Assembly (NCBI GenBank): GCA_949294425.1
Contig: CASFHJ010000132.1
Coordinates: 1-10,198 of the forward strand
DNA: 10,198 nt
From: an uncultured Campylobacter sp.
Lineage (GTDB): Bacteria; Campylobacterota; Campylobacteria; Campylobacterales; Campylobacteraceae
Reading direction: 5' to 3'
The translations under genes were made by a program, and so were the position numbers. Below, piece after piece: positions 6,288-10,198 of this stretch (the stretch's first letter is position 1; every line of letters starts with the position of its first letter). The notes beneath the pieces were generated by a model, which saw nothing but the letters and a program-made list of their open reading frames with translations, was not told the origin of the DNA and ran no database searches.

Positions 6288-7682
6288 ATGCAGACAAATA
6301 CCATGCAAGCAAGGATTACAAATTACACAAAGCAAAGATATATAGTTTATTTTATAATAGCTATCCTAGCCTTAGTACTACCCTTTGTGCGTATAAATGG
6401 AAACCACTTCTTTTTGCTTAGTTTTGATCATAAAAAACTTGATTTACTTTTTGTATCCTTTAGCACCCAAGAGCTTTTTTTAATGCCCTTTGTGCTTATA
6501 GGACTTTTTTTGACTATATTTTTTGTTACTACCTTAGCTGGTAGAATTTGGTGTGCTTGGGCTTGTCCTCAGACCATATTTAGAGTTATTTATAGAGATT
6601 TCATACAAACAAAGCTTTTAAAAATTCGTAAGAATATAAGAGATAAGCAAAAAGAATATCCCGGAAATTTTGCCAAAAAAATACTTGCCGTTTTGCTTTT
6701 TTACGCATTATCCTTACTAGCTACTAGTAATTTACTTTGGTATTTTGTGCCACCTGAGGATTTCTTTTTATATCTTACAGATCCGGGTGAACACTTGCTT
6801 TTGCTTGGAATTTTATTTTGTGCCTCTTTGTTTTTGACAATTGATGTCGTATATATACAAGAAAAATTTTGTGTTTATGTCTGTCCTTATGCTAGGATAC
6901 AATCTGTTATGTTTGATCATGATACGGTGCAAGTTGTTTATGATGAAAATAGGGGTGGACGTATCTTTGATGGCAAGACAAAGCTTCATAAAAAGCCTCC
7001 TCAAGGAGAGTGCATAGGCTGTGAAGCCTGTGTAAGCATTTGTCCTACTCATATAGATATAAGGCAGGGAATGCAGCTTGATTGTATAAACTGCTTAGAA
7101 TGTGCTGATGCTTGTTCCATAGTTCAAGGCAAACTAAACCGCCCAAGCCTTATACAATGGACTAGTTCCCAGTCTATAAATACAGGCAAAAAGGTTCAGT
7201 ATTTTAGATTTAGAACCATTGCTTATTTGCTTGTTTTGCTTATAGTTTTAGCAGCTCTTTTATTAATGAGTACAAAAAAGGAAAACATGCTTTTAAATAT
7301 AAATAGAAGCACGGAGCTTTATAGTATAAATAAAAAGGCAGATTCTAGCTTGGAGATAGTAAATTCTTATATATTTTTATTTCAAAATACAGATAATAAG
7401 CCTCATGAGTATTATTTTGAAGCAAATATAAAATCCAGCGGTCAAAGCCTAGAGATCTTAAGACCCAAGAAAGCCTTTGTCTTAAAACCGGGAGAGCAAA
7501 TAAAACAAATAGTAGTTTTAAAAACAAATACTGCATTAGCAAATGATGATACAAAAGATACTGTCTTACCTATAATCATAAAGGCTTATGCAAATGATGA
7601 TAAACAAAACATTTCAGTGCTTAGAGAAAGTATCTTTGTATATCCTAAGCAGGGTCTTATAGAAGAAAAACTAGGAGAGTAA
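6288..7682 (+). CDS. ccoG: Cytochrome c oxidase accessory protein CcoG (cupric reductase)
   Basis: A 464-residue membrane iron-sulfur protein of the CcoG/RdxA/FixG family. It reduces Cu(II) to Cu(I) during assembly of cbb3-type cytochrome oxidase. Membrane segments are visible at about 18-36, 62-84, 131-153, 168-188 and 309-328. The CxxxCP motifs expected in the family are Cys89-Cys93-Pro94 and Cys195-Cys199-Pro200. Two 4Fe-4S motifs follow: Cys242, 245, 248, 252 with Pro253, and Cys266, 269, 272, 276. After the last membrane segment comes a periplasmic Ig-like FixG_C domain (about 333-464). The length is normal and no key residue is missing. The ATG at 6288 has GAGGAG 5 bases upstream. Its stop TAA abuts the purA ATG directly. 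The cbb3 oxidase genes themselves are not in the window. It corresponds to C. jejuni Cj0369c. Confidence 0.96.
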   Translation: MQTNTMQARITNYTKQRYIVYFIIAILALVLPFVRINGNHFFLLSFDHKKLDLLFVSFSTQELFLMPFVLIGLFLTIFFVTTLAGRIWCAWACPQTIFRVIYRDFIQTKLLKIRKNIRDKQKEYPGNFAKKILAVLLFYALSLLATSNLLWYFVPPEDFFLYLTDPGEHLLLLGILFCASLFLTIDVVYIQEKFCVYVCPYARIQSVMFDHDTVQVVYDENRGGRIFDGKTKLHKKPPQGECIGCEACVSICPTHIDIRQGMQLDCINCLECADACSIVQGKLNRPSLIQWTSSQSINTGKKVQYFRFRTIAYLLVLLIVLAALLLMSTKKENMLLNINRSTELYSINKKADSSLEIVNSYIFLFQNTDNKPHEYYFEANIKSSGQSLEILRPKKAFVLKPGEQIKQIVVLKTNTALANDDTKDTVLPIIIKAYANDDKQNISVLRESIFVYPKQGLIEEKLGE

Positions 7683-8930
7683 ATGGCTGCTGACATTATA
7701 ATAGGTGTTCAGTGGGGAGATGAGGGCAAGGGTAAGATAGTAGATAGGCTTTGCAAGGATTATGACTTTGTTTGTAGAAGTGCAGGCGGACACAATGCAG
7801 GACATACTATATACACCGGCTCAAAAAGATATGCACTTCATTTAATCCCATCTGGAATTTTACATGAAAAATGCGTAAATATAATAGGCGATGGGGTTGT
7901 AGTTTCTTTAGAGGCTTTAAAAAATGAGATGCAAGCATTTCAGAACTTAGAAAATAGACTCTTTATAAGCCAAAAGGCACATTTAAATTTAAAACATCAT
8001 AGTTTAATGGATATAGCTAGAGAAAAAATGAGGGGTAAAAATGCTATAGGCACTACAGGCAGGGGTATAGGACCTTGCTATGCTGATAAGATCTTACGCA
8101 CGGGTCATAGGATTTTTGAGTTATTAAAGCCAGAAAAACTTTGTGCTGATATAATGAGCGATTTTTTTATGTATGAGGACGTATTTAAGGCTTTTGATAT
8201 AAAAAGACCAGATGAAAAAGAGCTTTTAAAAGAACTTAAGGCTTATAGCGATTTTTTCAAACCATTCATAAGAGATACAAATTCCATGCTTTATGAGGCT
8301 TTAAAAGAGGATAAAAAGATCTTAATAGAAGGAGCGCAAGGCTCCATGCTAGATATAGATCATGGAACTTATCCCTTTGTAACTAGCTCTAGCACTACTA
8401 CTTGCGGAGCCTTAAATGGACTTGGTTTAAATTATAAAGATATTGGCAAGGTTATAGGCATAACAAAGGCTTATGCTACAAGGGTTGGCAATGGAGCCTT
8501 TCCTAGTGAGGATAAGAGTGAGTATGGTGAAAAAATAGCTAGGATAGGAAATGAGGTTGGCACAAGCACTGGTAGAGCTAGAAGATGTGGGCATTTTGAC
8601 GCTGTGGCACTTGCTTATGCTGCTAGATTAAATGGACTTGATGAACTTGCTTTGATGAAGCTTGATGTTCTTGATGGCTTTAGCTCTGTTAAAATTTGTA
8701 GAGCTTATGAGTATGAGGGCAAGGAGATAGATTTTGTGCCTAGTGATTTAGAGGCTGTAAAGCCTATATATGAGGAGTTTGAGGGCTGGGATAGCTGTGC
8801 TGGGTTAAGATCTTTTAAGGATCTGCCAAATAATGCTAAAAAATACATCGCCCGTATAGAAGAGCTTAGCAAGACAAGGATAAAATACATATCCACATCA
8901 CCACAAAGAGAGGATACTATAATTCTGTGA
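7683..8930 (+). CDS. purA: Adenylosuccinate synthetase
   Basis: A 415-residue cytoplasmic enzyme that joins IMP and aspartate with GTP to form adenylosuccinate, the first committed step to AMP. The N-terminal [14 protein letters not shown] holds Asp13 and the GTP loop, and the GGHNAGHT block holds His41; both catalytic residues are at the E. coli positions. Further blocks are [56 protein letters not shown], and the C-terminal ISTSPQRED guanine-binding segment. The length is slightly short of the roughly 430 common elsewhere but complete. The ATG follows the ccoG stop with no gap, and AGGAG at 7673-7677 lies 5 bases before it inside ccoG. The stop overlaps the GTG start of fliJ. No purine riboswitch or own promoter is visible. 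Confidence 0.98.
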   Translation: MAADIIIGVQWGDEGKGKIVDRLCKDYDFVCRSAGGHNAGHTIYTGSKRYALHLIPSGILHEKCVNIIGDGVVVSLEALKNEMQAFQNLENRLFISQKAHLNLKHHSLMDIAREKMRGKNAIGTTGRGIGPCYADKILRTGHRIFELLKPEKLCADIMSDFFMYEDVFKAFDIKRPDEKELLKELKAYSDFFKPFIRDTNSMLYEALKEDKKILIEGAQGSMLDIDHGTYPFVTSSSTTTCGALNGLGLNYKDIGKVIGITKAYATRVGNGAFPSEDKSEYGEKIARIGNEVGTSTGRARRCGHFDAVALAYAARLNGLDELALMKLDVLDGFSSVKICRAYEYEGKEIDFVPSDLEAVKPIYEEFEGWDSCAGLRSFKDLPNNAKKYIARIEELSKTRIKYISTSPQREDTIIL

Positions 8931-9352
8931 AAAGCAAATACAGCTCTGTTTTAAAGATAAAAAAGCAAGACTTAGATAGGGCAGAGTCAAATTTAAGCAA
9001 GGCTAGGGCTAGGCTTAGAGAAAATGAGCTTGAATTTGAACTTGCTCTTAGGCAGTATGAGGAGCTAAGATTGCCAAATTCAGGCTCTGCTAGTCTTTTA
9101 AGACAGGGGCTTGAGATAGTATCTAGGGCTAGGGCTTTTAAGGAAGCTAAGAAGGAAAAATTAGAACTTAGTCATAAAGAACTTGCGCACTATGAAATGC
9201 TTTATAAAAAGGCAAATTTAGAGTATGAAAAGATAAGATATCTTCAAAATGAAGAGCTTAAAAAGCTTACACAAATGCTTAAAAAAGAAGAGGAAAGATT
9301 TATGGACGAGATAGCTATTAGCAGATATTTTTATGGGGAAAAAAAGGCATGA
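8927..9352 (+). CDS. fliJ: Flagellar export protein FliJ homologue
   Basis: A 141-residue protein predicted to be one long helical coiled coil, rich in Lys, Glu, Leu and Arg, with no signal peptide. The opening [19 protein letters not shown] is typical of FliJ, as is the length near 140. FliJ is the cytoplasmic stalk-like component of the flagellar type III export apparatus, working with the FliI/FliH ATPase and the FlhA gate. The start is GTG at 8927 in a 4-base GTGA overlap with the purA stop. The only purine-rich site (AGAGG) is about 14 bases away, so translation is likely coupled to purA. The purA-fliJ order is, as I recall, shared with H. pylori (HP0255-HP0256) and C. jejuni (Cj1498c-Cj1497c). 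The assignment rests on pattern and context because FliJ sequences diverge strongly. Confidence 0.85.
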   Translation: MKSKYSSVLKIKKQDLDRAESNLSKARARLRENELEFELALRQYEELRLPNSGSASLLRQGLEIVSRARAFKEAKKEKLELSHKELAHYEMLYKKANLEYEKIRYLQNEELKKLTQMLKKEEERFMDEIAISRYFYGEKKA

Positions 9353-9879
9353 AAAAACTTCTTTTTCTTTTATCTTTTTGCACCTTTATCTTTGCAAATG
9401 AAGAGTTGCTTTTTGAAAATAAAAGACAAGAGCTTGAAATAAAAACCAGAGAGTATGATGAGGCTAAACAGGCGCTTGAAGCTTATAAAGCTTCCTTTGA
9501 AGCCTTGCAAAAGGAAAAAATGCAAGCTCTTGAAAAAAAAGAAGCCGAGCTAAATGCTACCATGCAAAAAATAGAAAGCTTAAAGGCTGAAAACGAAAAG
9601 ATCCTAAGACAGAGTGAGGAAAATTTAAAGGCTATAGAAAGTAAGACTGATGGAAGGATAAAAGAAATTTACTCTGCTATGAAAGAAAGTGCTGTAGCTG
9701 ATGTCTTAAGTCAAATGGATAGTGAAAGTGCTACAAAGATATTATTATCTTTAGAGCCTAGAAAAATTTCAGGAGTGCTTTCTAAGATGCAAGCACAAAA
9801 GGCTTCTGAATTAACGCTTATAATAAGAAATTTAGATAATAATAGCAGTGAAAACAACTCCACTGAGTCAAATTTTTAA
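9349..9879 (+). CDS. Secreted MotE-like coiled-coil protein with N-glycosylation sequons
   Basis: A 176-residue exported protein, homologue of C. jejuni Cj1496c, which I recall as a reported glycoprotein affecting invasion and colonisation. The signal peptide [16 protein letters not shown] ends at about residue 16. A Glu/Lys-rich coiled coil spans about 19-105. The C-terminal domain (about 115-160) reads ADVLSQMDSESATKILLSLEP and VLSKMQAQKASELT, the MotE/MgtE-N type helical repeat that resembles FliG segments. Three D/E-x-N-x-S/T sequons are visible: ELNAT (Asn69), DNNSS (Asn165) and ENNST (Asn170), the last two in the flexible tail. The ATG overlaps the fliJ stop by 4 bases (ATGA). The neighbour and domain suggest a periplasmic role near the flagellar motor or stator, which is an inference. 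The MotE link is by pattern, not by search. Confidence 0.88.
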   Translation: MKKLLFLLSFCTFIFANEELLFENKRQELEIKTREYDEAKQALEAYKASFEALQKEKMQALEKKEAELNATMQKIESLKAENEKILRQSEENLKAIESKTDGRIKEIYSAMKESAVADVLSQMDSESATKILLSLEPRKISGVLSKMQAQKASELTLIIRNLDNNSSENNSTESNF

Positions 9880-9885
9880 TAAAAT
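9880..9885 (+). promoter_or_regulatory. Possible -10 box for the final outer-membrane gene
   Basis: TAAAAT at 9880-9885, directly after the MotE-like stop and behind a T run, fits the TAnAAT consensus but lacks the TG extension. A start near 9892 would leave a short leader with the AAAGGA ribosome site at 9903-9908. The 35-base gap has no hairpin terminator, so readthrough from fliJ is also possible. Confidence 0.35.
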
Positions 9886-9914
9886 AAATTTAAATATTTA
9901 AGAAAGGATTTAAT

Positions 9915-10198
9915 ATGTTTAAAAAAGGTATTTTTCTTTTAAGTTTTACCTGCGTTCTAGCTTTAGCTAAGCAAGATGGGTATTTTGTCGGTGCTTCTTT
10001 TGGTTACTCTTTAGGAAGTATTAGCTCTGATAGTCTTATTAATGACTTAGAATCTGATAAGAGCGCAAATGGATACAATATAAGCATAAAAGGAGGTTAT
10101 GAGTGGTTTTATAACTCAAACATATCCTTAAAGCCTAATTTAGAATACTCTTACATCTCCTATCTAAAGTCAAGCTCTTTTACAAAAGATCTTTCCAT
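9915..10198 (+). CDS. Secreted, probable outer-membrane beta-barrel protein (5' part only)
   Basis: The first 94 codons of a gene that runs off the window. The ATG at 9915 has AAAGGA 6 bases upstream. The signal peptide MFKKGIFLLSFTCVLALA ends at an Ala-Leu-Ala site after residue 18. The mature start KQDGYFVGASFGYSLGS, then GYNISIKGGYEWFYNSNISLKPNLEYSYISY, shows alternating polar and aromatic or aliphatic residues and Gly-Tyr turns. This is typical of small beta-barrel outer-membrane proteins of the OmpA-like or Helicobacter OMP kind. No sequon of the D/E-x-N-x-S/T type is seen in the visible part. From memory, C. jejuni has other genes after Cj1496c (Cj1495c, carA), so this gene may mark accessory or rearranged sequence. 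The beta-barrel call is by pattern alone. Confidence 0.7.
   Translation, partial: MFKKGIFLLSFTCVLALAKQDGYFVGASFGYSLGSISSDSLINDLESDKSANGYNISIKGGYEWFYNSNISLKPNLEYSYISYLKSSSFTKDLS

Noticed and set aside
6813..7554. Minus-strand open frames at 6813-7052 and 7345-7554 inside ccoG
   Set aside because: ccoG has all its cysteine motifs in frame across this region, so the antisense frames are chance.
7640..7690. Purine riboswitch or PurR-type operator before purA
   Set aside because: purA begins directly at the ccoG stop, so there is no room for a leader and no such structure is visible.
8705..8896. Minus-strand open frame inside purA
   Set aside because: It is antisense to the conserved purA C-terminus, with no promoter or ribosome site.

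Overview
The window looks like a chromosomal segment from a Campylobacter-type epsilonproteobacterium. The DNA is AT-rich, intergenic gaps are short, and sigma70-type promoters show the extended TTTGnTAnAAT -10 form with no clear -35. The gene set also fits: a UPF0323 lipoprotein, rpsU, ccoG, and purA followed by fliJ and a MotE-like gene. From memory, rpsU through the AAA ATPase matches the Cj0370-Cj0377 block of C. jejuni, with ccoG as Cj0369c. The purA-fliJ-MotE-like trio matches Cj1498c-Cj1496c of C. jejuni and HP0255-HP0257 of H. pylori. I could not run any search to confirm these matches.

Left part, minus strand, read from about 5380 down to 1: a compact six-gene operon. Its order is a UPF0323 lipoprotein, a glutathionylspermidine-synthase-like ATP-grasp ligase, a D-2-hydroxyacid dehydrogenase, YajQ, a small cysteine-containing lipoprotein, and a CDC48-type AAA ATPase cut by the window edge. 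Gaps are a few bases or overlaps, and one extended -10 promoter lies just upstream of the first gene. The most intriguing pair is the lipoprotein with its acid-free Gly/Ser/Asn/Gln/Arg tail next to the ATP-grasp ligase. It resembles the enterobacterial YgiB-YgiC and YjfM-YjfC pairs and suggests an envelope lipoprotein that is modified by, or works with, a peptide/amine ligase.

Middle, 5513-6287: a TRL-family small lipoprotein gene and rpsU (ribosomal protein bS21), both on the minus strand, then a divergent promoter region. The two -10 elements there are near-identical copies in opposite orientation and serve rpsU leftward and ccoG rightward. rpsU has an unusually long match to the anti-Shine-Dalgarno sequence.

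Right part, plus strand, 6288-9879: ccoG (cupric reductase for cbb3 oxidase assembly), purA (adenylosuccinate synthetase), fliJ (flagellar export chaperone) and a secreted MotE-like coiled-coil protein with three bacterial N-glycosylation sequons. They are joined with no gap or by 4-base overlaps, so they are probably one transcript. From 9915 a new gene for a secreted, probably outer-membrane beta-barrel protein begins and runs off the end.

No tRNA, rRNA, CRISPR array, insertion sequence or phage gene is visible. No gene-free stretch exceeds about 155 bases. Most of the window is housekeeping or core sequence. The best leads are the lipoprotein-ligase pair, the rpsU leader with its mirrored promoters, and the ccoG-purA junction.
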